From assembly GCF_003171515.1 (NCBI RefSeq), contig NC_089390.1, positions 930,001 through 994,000 of the forward strand: DNA of 64,000 bases, read 5' to 3'. The number at the start of each line of letters is the position of its first letter. Positions within the stretch are counted from its first letter, which is position 1. The DNA comes from Pyrenophora tritici-repentis. Lineage: Eukaryota > Ascomycota > Dothideomycetes > Pleosporales > Pleosporaceae. The translations under genes were made by a program, and so were the position numbers. Shown piece by piece: positions 45,809 through 55,593 of this stretch. The notes beneath the pieces were generated by a model. It was not told the origin of the DNA and did not search any database. It saw nothing but the letters and a program-made list of their open reading frames with translations.

Positions 45809-46954
45809 ATGGCTGCTATCGCCCACAAGCCCGTGTCCAACATCGCCATGGCCTTTGGGCGCCAGGATAGTGGCCATGCTACCTCGACCGGCACCCTCCC
45901 CACGCCCCCGAGCTCCATCTCCCCGACGCTGCCTGCGCAGAAACGGCGCCCCATGCCCGTGGCTGGGCGCGTACAGACACCGGACGAGTCCATGGATATC
46001 GACCTACAAGATGCTGTAGAGCACGCGGCAGCGCAGGACCAGCCCTCGGCCCTGTCCAAGGAGGCGCTGGCAGGCCTGGATGCGACACGTCAGATTACAG
46101 CGCTGATGCTGGCCAAGCACCACCTGCCGGACATCATCGTCGGCCACGGCGCCATGCCCATCCGCGAAATGATGGCGCATCTGACACAGGCGGTCCCGGG
46201 CTTCTCCGGACTTCCCCCTGCAAAGGCGCGCAGGTTAGTCGTCGCTGCGCTGGAACATCGCGCTGGCGGCGGTCTCCACGGGGAGGTCAAGTTTGAGAAG
46301 GTCGGCTGGGGGCGCTGGAGCGTAGCCGGCTCTTCGTCCCAGGCCCGAGGGATGCCCATCGGTGGCAAGCGCTCTGGAAACGGGCGGACACCACCGGCGA
46401 GTGTCGATAGCATAGGGGGCAGTCCTCACATCTCCAAGCTGCGACAAGAACGCGACGTCTACTCTGGCAGCTGGAACGCTGGCTCGTGGTCGCCCCATCG
46501 CCAGGGCGATGACGAGGACATGGCCGACAAGATGTCGCTGGACGACTCTGAAGGCAGCACCGACTCCGACTCGGCCTCGGATATGGATTTAGAAGAAGAA
46601 CTAAACGACGACACCGACCAGGAAGATTGGGCAAATATGGACCCTGAAGCTCTTCGCGAGACCCGCTGCGGACCGCGCCGAGAACACCGCGATTACAACT
46701 ATCTAAGCCGAACGCAGACCAGCAACCCGCGCTACCGGAGCATATCCGCCCAGGCCCACTCTCTGCCTCAGCCTCACGCCGGCACACCTACATTCAAATA
46801 TTTCCTTACTGTTCCTAATGCATCCCGTGGCAATCACGTCGTGAACGCGGGCAACTCTTCGACCTCTCATATTTTTGATGCATCTACTGGTGTTGCTGGA
46901 TCCGGTGCTGAACGCGACGCCATCGAGGCCCTTATCGCCATGGGCTCCATGTAA
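45809..46954 (+). CDS. Stb3-like Sin3-binding protein
   Basis: A 381-aa protein from the ATG at 45809. Residues about 90-175 form the Stb3 domain: TRQITALMLAKHHLPDII, GAMPIREMMAHLTQAVPGFS, ARRLVVAALEHRAGGG and VKFEKVGWGRW. In yeast, Stb3 binds the ribosomal RNA processing element and links TOR/Sch9 signalling and the Sin3 deacetylase to ribosome-biogenesis genes. The same nuclear role is inferred. The rest is acidic and low complexity (Ser/Asp runs near residues 240-285). The C-terminus, ERDAIEALIAMGSM, is conserved in fungal members. A small intron between 46650 and 46800 cannot be excluded but is not needed. Confidence 0.8.
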   Translation: MAAIAHKPVSNIAMAFGRQDSGHATSTGTLPTPPSSISPTLPAQKRRPMPVAGRVQTPDESMDIDLQDAVEHAAAQDQPSALSKEALAGLDATRQITALMLAKHHLPDIIVGHGAMPIREMMAHLTQAVPGFSGLPPAKARRLVVAALEHRAGGGLHGEVKFEKVGWGRWSVAGSSSQARGMPIGGKRSGNGRTPPASVDSIGGSPHISKLRQERDVYSGSWNAGSWSPHRQGDDEDMADKMSLDDSEGSTDSDSASDMDLEEELNDDTDQEDWANMDPEALRETRCGPRREHRDYNYLSRTQTSNPRYRSISAQAHSLPQPHAGTPTFKYFLTVPNASRGNHVVNAGNSSTSHIFDASTGVAGSGAERDAIEALIAMGSM

Positions 46955-47535
46955 GCCGGGCTCCATTGTACGCACTCAACATGGATATATCTTTACGCGC
47001 AACATTTGATTTTCGGCAGCGCGTCTGTCAGTGCAAGGCAATAGCGCTGGGAGGCGTTTTCGGGTTGGGATAGATTACCTTGGCATATCCTCGAGTTCCC
47101 GATTTTGCATGGTTCTGGTATGCAATTGGGCAACGATCCGTCAAGTGCTGATGTGGATCATGTGGACTTTTGATTTTCTATACTTCGCCGCTCTATTTTC
47201 ACCAAGGCGTGTTTTGGGTTATACCAATATGCGCTTTTTGTATATACGCACTGGTATCCATCCTCTACTCCTGTCCAGTACTACCACCGTGTCTGTTGCA
47301 CGAACTGATATTAGAAATGACCATGCAAGCTGTGTCGTAGAGCACACCTCGACGCGAGTAGTACAAGAAATACGAGACAAGTTTATAGCTCACTAGAGAC
47401 CCAAGTCTTGCACGTTTTATCCATACAAGGGTCTTGATCTGTGATGCTACCAGCTACTATGCATATTCGTGCAACACAATCTCCATATCCATACAATGAC
47501 GCCTAAAGCCCCGTTCCATTGTACGTCACGGAAAG
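46955..47535. other. Intergenic between convergent genes
   Basis: 3' flanks of the Stb3-like and S28 peptidase genes; no further feature seen. Confidence 0.5.
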
Positions 47536-49239
47536 CTATATCGATGGTATCTTCCCGTGGTAACCCGGCCATTCAGATATCCACTTCCTGAGCTGAGCAC
47601 GAACCTCACCAGTTACCCTTAAAACATCTTTATTGTAACGACCTTCATCCCACATGTTGAAATCAGTACAATGCAGCCCGCCCGGAATGACCCACGTAGG
47701 AACTTCAGGTGTGCTCTGTAGAGGACCGCCGGGTCGTTGGGGAGCCGCAAAAGTAGCCGGTAACCAGTAGTCCATTTCGCCATTAACATGAAGCAGTCGC
47801 TTGGTGCCTTTGATGTTCCACCCGCCAAAGTGGGCGTTGTACTGGTCTTGCGTGCGCCTGCCAACCTTCTCCCCTTTGGGCCCTGTGGGAAACAATTTCT
47901 TGCATATTCTGGTGAATTCAGCAACTGTGAGCAGACTGCTGGCGACGGTGGGGACTCCTTTGGGTGCACCCGCCCATGTATACGCAGCCTCGTTACATTG
48001 CATCCACCAAGATTGTCGAACCCAGGGATTTCGAACCCTCAAGTCGGTGAAAAACGGATCATTAGGGTCGACCGACTCGAGACAGTAGGTACTGTTCTCC
48101 TCGTAAAGTCCAGGGTAATAACTTCCAAATCTATCCAAGCAGTAAGTGGGGAGCAAGACATTTGTCCACCAGCCTGCCCAGTTTTTGAGCGCTTTCTGCA
48201 TGCCTACACCTTCAGCACCAGGAAGGGTAGCGTTGGTGTAATTTTGTGTGACTGTATCCCAAGCACCTTCGATGGCATCACACCATTTGTATATGTCATT
48301 GAAGTCCCGGTTTTCTGCTTCTGTTCTATAGTACAATTTCTGGCCAGCCCACAATGCTGGATCACCGGCAAGGACCTGGAGAAAGTCATAGTCGTGTGTG
48401 AGGTTTTTCATGCCAAACATGGTTTTGATGGCGACTTTTTCGCTCTCGATGCCACGTGAGAAGACTTGGTCAATGTGACCGACAACGGCCGCAACGTCTT
48501 TTGTGCAATTCTTCGGCCCATACTTCTGGAAAGCCAAGTTTGCTTTCCAAAACTCATCCTGAGACTGCACCACAGCACTGGAGGTGTAGTAAGCCCAGTA
48601 GGTACCAGGGAGCTTGTCAGCAACATAGGTAGCCACAGCACCGGAGTATGAGCCGCCAGTAAGAATCCAGGGGACGTTGGAAGCGGTGCTGTTAGGACTG
48701 AATGGTAACTTGGCGTTTTTGGCGAAGTTGACCAAGTCGTGCATGACTTGGTCTTGATTCAAGTACTGTAGGTTTGCAGTAGTCAACTCCTCGTACGGCG
48801 AAGACTCGCCATAGTATCGATTCTCAACAAGCACCAAAGCGGCACCGACTTCGTAGGCTAGCTGGGCGGTGTTTTGGTACATCAAGGTCTCGTTGAACTT
48901 GTCGAAAATGGCATAGTAGCTGGATATATTGGCCTGGCCAGGGGTGAAGACGACGATTGGAGAACCTGGGCCTTTCCAATGCTCATTACTCCAAAGATAT
49001 CGTATCTTGAATGTTCCAAGGCTGGGGTTGTTGTGATCTATTGGCTGCTCGAAGTAGCCGATACCCGGATCGGTATTGTTGCCTGTAAGTGAATCCTTCA
49101 CGGAACTCTGTCTCTTTCCAAGCTGTAGCGAATTGCCTGTGATTAGATTTCCGATAGAACGCCCAGTGTTTACGGACAAATCAGGGCCCGCAAGGACAGC
49201 CGAAGCCAGCACAAGGATCGACGCAATGGCAGTCTTCAT
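47536..49239 (-). CDS. Secreted serine peptidase, family S28
   Basis: Intronless, 567 aa, starting MKTAIASILVLASAVLAG, a clear signal peptide. A dibasic KR at about residues 42-43 suggests a short propeptide cut by a Kex2-type protease. GYFEQPIDHNNP opens the S28 (prolyl carboxypeptidase/dipeptidyl peptidase II) domain. The nucleophile is Ser197 in TGGSYSGAV, the Asp is in NGEMDYWLP, and the His is in PGGLHCTDF. LVENRYYGES is conserved. Many Asn-x-Thr/Ser sites point to N-glycosylation. Members release residues after proline from peptides outside the cell, consistent with saprotrophic or pathogenic nutrition. The ATG at 49239 was chosen; the frame is open a few codons further without an ATG. 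Confidence 0.95.
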   Translation of the reverse strand: MKTAIASILVLASAVLAGPDLSVNTGRSIGNLITGNSLQLGKRQSSVKDSLTGNNTDPGIGYFEQPIDHNNPSLGTFKIRYLWSNEHWKGPGSPIVVFTPGQANISSYYAIFDKFNETLMYQNTAQLAYEVGAALVLVENRYYGESSPYEELTTANLQYLNQDQVMHDLVNFAKNAKLPFSPNSTASNVPWILTGGSYSGAVATYVADKLPGTYWAYYTSSAVVQSQDEFWKANLAFQKYGPKNCTKDVAAVVGHIDQVFSRGIESEKVAIKTMFGMKNLTHDYDFLQVLAGDPALWAGQKLYYRTEAENRDFNDIYKWCDAIEGAWDTVTQNYTNATLPGAEGVGMQKALKNWAGWWTNVLLPTYCLDRFGSYYPGLYEENSTYCLESVDPNDPFFTDLRVRNPWVRQSWWMQCNEAAYTWAGAPKGVPTVASSLLTVAEFTRICKKLFPTGPKGEKVGRRTQDQYNAHFGGWNIKGTKRLLHVNGEMDYWLPATFAAPQRPGGPLQSTPEVPTWVIPGGLHCTDFNMWDEGRYNKDVLRVTGEVRAQLRKWISEWPGYHGKIPSI

Positions 49240-49550
49240 TGTGATGGACACTGTTTTTGGTACTTTGGTAAGGCAACAAAACGCTTGACGAAGATGCCGA
49301 CAGATGCCTGCACCGAGTCAAATGCGTAAAGTCGACGTAGATGGAGTTGTGAGTAAAATGGGGGTGTGCTGAAAAAGTTTATTACTGCGGCTTGTATAAA
49401 TATATGAAAATGTGCTTTGTTTTTATCAATACTGTGAACATTCTAACCGCTTTGCATTGGTCAGCCCGAAGTAAGATCGAGTTGAGATTGTATATACACC
49501 GACGGGCGTACCTCGTATAACCTTGTACAATTTCATATTATAGACCACCG
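49240..49550. other. Promoter side of the S28 gene
   Basis: 311 bp to the first MITE; no further feature seen. Confidence 0.4.
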
Positions 49551-49708
49551 CAGAGATGTCAACAAGCAAGTCAAGCTGGCTTGATTCTTATCGATTGCAG
49601 ATCACAGACCATTCTCTGGGACGTGCCACTGTGCACGAGCCTCTATATTGTCTGTGATCTGCAATCGATAAGAATCAAGCCAGCTTGACTTGCTTGTTGA
49701 CATCTCTG
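49551..49708. mobile_element. hAT-type MITE, copy 1
   Basis: A 158-bp element with perfect 59-bp terminal inverted repeats (start CAGAGATGTC, end GACATCTCTG) and a 40-bp core. The 8-bp sequence GACCACCG flanks it on both sides (49543-49550 and 49709-49716). An 8-bp duplication plus CAGxG-type ends fits the hAT superfamily. It codes for nothing and must be moved in trans. Confidence 0.93.
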
Positions 49709-49732
49709 GACCACCGAGAATACTAGTATCGG

Positions 49733-50062
49733 CTAACTTGCCCCTAGTGTTAGCGTAAGCTTGTGGCAACGATGATTCTGCTGCGGATGCTGCGGAGACT
49801 TGTATGCGTACCGACAAATGTGGAGTCCAATCTTCGGCCCTTTCGTCATCTTCCCTTTCGTCGGTCGGGCCACCTCTTGAACTATGACTAGGTAAGCAGA
49901 GCTATGGTCATCGCCGTTTGCCAATGCTGCAATCACCAGCGTCCGTCCTTTAATTGATAGTCGGATACGGTCAATGCCTCTGTGGAGAAGATGTTTATCA
50001 ATATCCACTATCGGATTTTTGTAGCATGCAGTAAGGGCGGGCCCGTGTCCATAATCTGCCAT
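49733..50062 (-). CDS. Possible hypothetical protein or gene remnant
   Basis: The frame reads protein-like in its first half (MADYGHGPALTACYKNPIV, then IRLSIKGRTLVIAALAN and SSAYLVIVQEVARP) and basic and less convincing in its second. The frame is open upstream to 50143 without an ATG, so this could be an internal exon of a broken gene next to the transposon island. I do not recognise the family. Confidence 0.25.
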   Translation of the reverse strand: MADYGHGPALTACYKNPIVDIDKHLLHRGIDRIRLSIKGRTLVIAALANGDDHSSAYLVIVQEVARPTKGKMTKGPKIGLHICRYAYKSPQHPQQNHRCHKLTLTLGAS

Positions 50063-51424
50063 TCCAGCCAGGGCCGCGGATCGTCTCGGAAAAGATACTG
50101 CACTTTCAATGAATGGGACATCCCACGTTGAGCAAGAATTCAATCACATCTCATGTTATTATCTGCGTGATTAAGGGCTATGGAAAGAAGCTGAGCTCGT
50201 GTTATCTACCTGCGACGTTCCAGAAGTGGCCAACTCAACCAACATCCTGTAATTCTGCAGAAGACAACCTCAAAACCGCAAAAAAACTCCACTGCGTAAC
50301 CTTTAAAGCATACAACAGATGTGAGTCATAGAGATGGAGTAATAAAAATAGCAAAAACATACAACAGCAGGGATTCGCTAGTAGTTACCTACCTAACTAC
50401 TAATCCGTGTCAGAACGTAGGTCTACGCCCACTACGCTATGTGTTGATACGGCTAAGGTATCGGAATCACCTTCGTTGCAACGAGTTGAAATCATTGTGA
50501 TTGTTCTTGTTGTTCTATGGAGGTGGAGGGAGGTCGGCAGTAAGGCAGCAGCTAGAGCTCGGACCATACGGCTTAGTCAGCCGTGTAATCCAAGCTCGTG
50601 CATGCAGCAACCAGCTGCCTTATCTACCGCAGGTTCGATTCCCAACACTATGCAACCAAAAAGGTACGTATGATCAGTGAACTCCTGATCATCGTGGTAG
50701 AATAGTATATATTGTACACCTCGCATTGCGTAGGCCTGACAATCCGCCGGTATCTTACTTAAATAGGGCTGGTGTCAGATTTTTATGGATGGGATCAAGT
50801 GTGTATTCTCTGTGTCTGTCTACGGCTCTGTCTGTGGGAGGTGGCCTCGCCTCGGGCTTGGCAGTGCTAAGTCCCGGCGCTAGCCCTGGTTTGGGGGTCT
50901 CATGTCCTTCCCCAACCACCATCGGCTCGATCATGGAGCAAAACCTCGCCTCAATCTGACAGCTGGGCGAACGGGAAGCCTAGTTTTCTCCCTCGCGACT
51001 GCCACAAAAACTCTTAATTTTCCTGTATACGGTAATCTTGGCGGCACAATTATCCATAAAGTGGTCCTGAATACAGTACATAAGTTGCTGTTACATCGAA
51101 CACCAACTTTTCGAGATGACAAAAAGGTCCTGGATTACCCTTTTTTCATCTCAATTCCATTGAAATGCCTTCCTAGAATCAGTTTCCAACGTCTGCTTTT
51201 GCGTGCAGGCGTTGTGGCGGGCGCGCTGGCCGCTGCAACTTTGACAGAGTTGTTACCTGGCCTTAGTTGAGAGAAATCTCTGCAAATGGCCCGTGCGCCA
51301 ACTGATTTTAGATGTTCGATCGAAGGCACCCTCTACGAAACCGACAGAGCAACGGCTCTTCCTTAGGTATATATCTCTATTGCTGCAAAGTAATAGGCCT
51401 ATATATCTAGATGCTACCTATACC
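50063..51424. other. Repeat-flanking non-coding region
   Basis: No gene recognised. It includes a hairpin at 50379-50402 and sequences resembling RNA polymerase III boxes (see findings). Confidence 0.4.
50379..50402. repeat. Short perfect hairpin
   Basis: Arms TAGTAGTTA and TAACTACTA with the loop CCTACC. Possibly the end of a small mobile element; no function shown. Confidence 0.6.
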
Positions 51425-52605
51425 CGAACGCCCTAAACCAACTCGATATACCGACCCATATACCGAACCGCTCCAGCACCTGCTGTCACCAGCACACTCA
51501 CGAGCAAAACACCGACCAGGCACTAGATGTATAGATCTATTCTCTCTCTGTAGATCCCTATATACAGACGCCTACACCAAAAGCCCTCTCCACCGAACGA
51601 CCTAAACCGACTCGATATACCGACCCCATATACCGAACCGCTCTAGCACCTGCTTTCACTAGCACACGCACGAGCAAAACACCGACCAGGCACTAGATGT
51701 ATAGATCTACTATCTCTCTTGTAGATCCCTATATACAGACGCCTACACCAAATACCCTCTCCACCGAACGCCCTAAACCGACTCGATATACCGACCCATA
51801 TACCGAACCGCTCTAGCACCTGCTTTCACTAGCACACGCACGAGCAAAACACCGACCAGGCACTAGATGTATAGATCTATTCTCTCTCTTGTAGATCCCT
51901 ATATACAGACGCCTACACCAAATACCCTCTCCACCGAACGCCCTAAACCGACTCGATATACCGACCCCATATACCGAACCGCTCTAGCACCTGCTTTCAC
52001 TAGCACACGCACGAGCAAAACATCGACTAGGCAATAGCTGTATAGGTCTATTATTGTTAGGTTATAATAGATTCCTGTATACAGACGCCTACACCAAAAC
52101 GCCCAAAACATCGACTAGGTAATAGCTGTATAGATCTATTCTGTCTTGTAGATCCCTATATACAGACGCCTACACCAAATACCCTCTCCACCGAACGCCC
52201 TAAACCGACTCGATATACCGACCCCATATACCGAACCGCTCTAGCACCTGCTTTCACTAGCACACGCACGAGCAAAACATCGACTAGGCAATAGCTGTAT
52301 AGGTCTATTATTGTTAGGTTATAATAGATTCCTGTATACAGACGCCTACACCAAAACGCCCAAAACATCGACTAGGTAATAGCTGTATAGATCTATTCTG
52401 TCTTGTAGATCCCTATATACAGACGCCTACACCAAATACCCTCTCTACCGAACGCCCTAAACCGACTCGATATACCGACCCCATATACCGAACCGCTCCA
52501 GCACCTGCTTTCACTAGCACACGCACGAGCAAAACATCGACCAGGCAATAGCTGTATAGATCTATTCTCTCTCTTGTAGATCCCTATATACAGACGCCTA
52601 CACAA
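51425..52605. repeat. Tandem satellite array, 170-bp and 257-bp units
   Basis: Six units begin at the motif CGAACG at 51425, 51594, 51765, 51935, 52192 and 52449. The first three periods are 169-171 bp; the next two are 257 bp each. The extra ~87 bp duplicates the segment with ATAGCTGTATAG and CAGACGCCTACACC. Units share GATATACCGAC, CCATATACCGAACCGCT and TGTATAGATCTAT. ORFs across it are just repeats of the same translation and are not considered genes. The array leads directly into the transposon cluster. Confidence 0.93.
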
Positions 52606-53019
52606 AACAACAGACAGACACTGTATAAAACTACAAACAATATTTCTTTTCGCAAAGAGCTCGCTGTTACATCTCTTTCTGTTCACCACACTGCTCTTTA
52701 GCACCCGCGCCAATGGAAGACTAGCTCGGAAATTGGACTACGCAACTATCCTCCAAATTGTACAAGACCTATAGAAACTCCATATTGAACAACATACATA
52801 GAACGGCTTAGCCAAAGTCCTACATAGTCACCGACTGATACAGGACTCTAATGGAAATATAATAATAATAATAATAATAAGTTGCTGTTAATGCGAGGCT
52901 GTACAGTAAGCGCTAGGCTAGAATAACTTCACCTAGAACAAGGTTGAGCGCGCTAAATATATTGGCGGCGACCTCGGGACAACCTCGGGATGTAAGCTGT
53001 GAGGACGAGTCCATAGGTA
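52606..53019. other. Non-coding stretch with ATA microsatellite
   Basis: Includes an (AAT)n run at about 52857-52880. A frame around 52735-52880 reads with two TAG stops that could be damaged CAG codons (context IVQDL-stop-KLHIEQHT-stop), perhaps a decayed transposon ORF. The family is not recognised. Confidence 0.35.
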
Positions 53020-53245
53020 CCGTGTCCGTGCGTGAGATGCGCAAGTGCCTCAGATGCGCAACCCCGCATCAAAATTTCTTTCACCGCAACCACCAATAAC
53101 TCCACCAATATGAATCCAATCGATGCCGCGATAGCCGCAATCGACGCGTTGAAGCCAGGAGAACAGTTTAGTTACAACAAAATTGCAAAAAAGTTTGGTG
53201 TTGTGAGATCTACGCTCATCCGGAGGCACAAGGGGTTAACGCAAC
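53020..53245 (+). mobile_element. 5' fragment of a pogo/Fot-like transposon
   Basis: Starts right after a TA (53018-53019) with CCGTGTCCGTGCG, the type of end seen in the other pogo-like elements here, and carries ATGCGCAA twice at 17-bp spacing. An ATG at 53111 opens a transposase N-terminus: MNPIDAAIAAIDALKPGEQF, then the psq-type helix-turn-helix KIAKKFGVVRSTLIRRHKG. The frame is lost after about 53245, where a MITE-like sequence begins; the catalytic part is missing. Confidence 0.85.
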
Positions 53246-53335
53246 CAGACTTTCCAACAAGCAAGTCAAGTCAAGTCAAGCCGGCTGACTGGCTCGAGTG
53301 GAGCTTGATGAGATGGTGAGCAGCTTGACTTGATC
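53246..53335. mobile_element. Diverged relative of the hAT MITE
   Basis: CAGACTTTCCAACAAGCAAG matches the start of the 158-bp MITE at about 15 of 20 positions. A TCAAG expansion follows, and CAGCTTGACTTG lies near the other end. Boundaries and target duplication are not clear. Confidence 0.45.
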
Positions 53336-53494
53336 ACATAATCAAGCTGTGGGGGATGGTGAGTGCTGGAAGAATTAAAGGATTGAACTGAGGTGGTATT
53401 GTATGAGGCTACGAACTGTATATGTAGGTGGGTGACCGTAAACAGCGCTAGTCCCAGATAGGCATCGGTCCATTACAAAGGTAAGTTGCGACTA

Positions 53495-54089
53495 CAGGAG
53501 CAGAGCAGGAGAGACCCCAAACCGTGACACAAGGTCTGGATAAGCTACTTGAGACTTGTGGTCAGCCGCACTAATCGCAACGCCATCCCAGCACGATGGA
53601 AACATCAACTCGAGGCGAAGGCCGTCTTCACAGTTTGCATCGATGAATGTTTTGTTCGGAAGCACATGACGAGTCAATGCCCCCTCCGAATTGCCACTGT
53701 AATCCAGACAAGTGAATCCAATAGCCTTTTCTGCGAGCGCTTTCGGCGTTTTTTCTTCTGGGCCCCACAGGGACTGCGGTATGTTCGGAGTGAGAATGGA
53801 GACATTTCGCCTATTTGCATCACCCGCAACCATTGTGAAACCCGGTGGAAAAGCTATAATCTCGTCCCCAAAGAGAAAAAGATAGCTACAACAGTGTTAG
53901 CTCTGACTTTTAGAAACCAAGCCCTACCTACACCAGCATTCCACCAACTTGGGGAACGATCTCAATGGTAGTGTTCGCATGATAGAACATGAGAGGCGGT
54001 GTCCAGTAGGCAGAATTGTCCTCGAGAACCGCGCACGTGGTGCAGTTAGACTGCAGTAGGTCATCGTAAGACGAGGAGAAGCTTAAGTC
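53495..54089 (-). pseudogene. DUF1996 gene relic
   Basis: Reads as the middle of a DUF1996 protein, a family of secreted fungal proteins of unknown role. Exon A (54089-53932) contains SSSYDDLLQSNCTTCAVLE and YWTPPLMFYHANTTIEIVPQ. A 46-bp intron (53931-53886, GTAGGT..TAG) is followed by exon B with FGDEIIAFPPGFTMVAGD, KAIGFTCLDYS, LELMFPSCWDGV and HKSQVAYPDLV. The family normally continues after that with a CP-rich region and a final SLFYE segment; here the frame soon stops. The N-terminus (signal peptide and start) is also absent, cut where a truncated transposon begins at about 54092. No inactivating stop lies inside the remaining part, so the truncation is probably not ancient. Confidence 0.85.
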
Positions 54090-55593
54090 TACAGTGCCAA
54101 AATCATCACAACTTCAACACGTAATAGCTTTACAACCATGCACCCGATTCAAGAAGCGATTGAATATATCGAATCGCACGAACCTGGAGAGCAACCTTCG
54201 TACCGCGAAGTTTCAAAAATTTTCAATATTGACAGAACGATGTTGGCGCGGAGGCACAAAGGTCGTACGCGCTCAAATGACGACGAAGTGCGCCAACGAC
54301 AATTACTCAACCCACAACAAGAGCTAGAACTTGTAAAATACATAGAAAGATGCACTAAGCGAGGCTTGCCACCTAAACGAGAGTTGATAGGAAATTTCGC
54401 AAATGTAGTAGCGAAGTGGGGGGTTTCCGATAGCTGGATTACTCGTTTTTTGCATCGCCATTCCGACAAACTCACTACCAAATGGAGCGCTGGAATCGAT
54501 CGCGATAGGCATAAGGCTGACAGCGGTAGCAGATACAAAGCCTACTTCGATCTGCTTCATTCGAAGATGAAAGAATACGACATTAACGAGCGTAACACCT
54601 ATAATATAGATAAGAAGGGCTTCTTCGTCGGCCGCACAACTCGCGCAAAAAGAACCTTTAGCAAGGCTTCTTTAGCTCAAAAAAATCGTACAGCAGCGCT
54701 ACAAGATGGTAACAGGGAATAGGTTACGCTGCTGGCCTGCGTACGCGCTTCCGGCGATGCATTGCCGCCCGCACTCATCTATCAAGGCACGGCTGGCATA
54801 CAATCGAGCTGGGTTGACGATTTGATGGCCGAACAACACCAGGTTTTCATCGCCAACTCGCCAACAGGATGGACTAATAACGAGCTAGGTCTTGCCTGGC
54901 TCCAGCAGGTCTTCAATCGCTATACAGCAGCCAAAGCAAGGCGACGATGGCGATTACTCATCTTTGACGGCCACGGCAGCCACCTTACAGCCGAATTCAT
55001 CGATTTCTGCGACGCTAATCGCATCCTGCTAGTCATATATCCTCCCCATTCAACCCACAGCCTCCAGCCGCTCGACGTCGTTTTGTTCTCGCCGCTCTCG
55101 CGTAACTATACCTCCGAACTCAATCGCAACCTCCAGCGATCACAAGGCATCATGAGAGTCACAAAACGCGACTTCTACAGCAACTTCTGGCCGGCTTGGA
55201 GCTCTACGATGAGCCGCGATAGCATTTTGCAGACTTTCGCGCTACAGGCGTGTGGCCGATAGAGGCAGACGCTGTGCTAAAACGCTTCAACAACCACCCA
55301 CAACAAGACGATACAGACTAAGAAATCGGAGAGCAAGGTGATGGCGATAGCTGGAACCAGCTGCGAAAAGTGTTTGAAGCTGCGGTCGCTAATAAGGCAA
55401 AAGTTGAAGCCAAACAGCTATCGCAAAGCCTACACTCGCTAACGTGTCCGTGCGCGTGATGCGCGGATTCGCGTGATGCGCGGGGAACACCATATCCACT
55501 ACTTCAAAAATGAAGCTATTAAGCCACGTATATAAGCTGTTATTATACGAATTTATAGAGGGGGAGTAATTAGATGCTTGCGATCAACTTGTA

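Noticed and set aside
50600..50660. tRNA gene suggested by AGGTTCGATTCCC
   Set aside because: The bases on either side cannot form the 5-bp T-stem, and no acceptor stem or D-arm pairs upstream.
51899..52368. Two identical 70-aa ORFs
   Set aside because: They are the same stretch of the 257-bp satellite unit read twice and have no independent coding evidence.
54092..54137. Intact left terminal repeat of the outer transposon
   Set aside because: CCAAAATCATCACAAC matches sequence lying after the terminal repeat in sister elements, so the repeat itself is missing.
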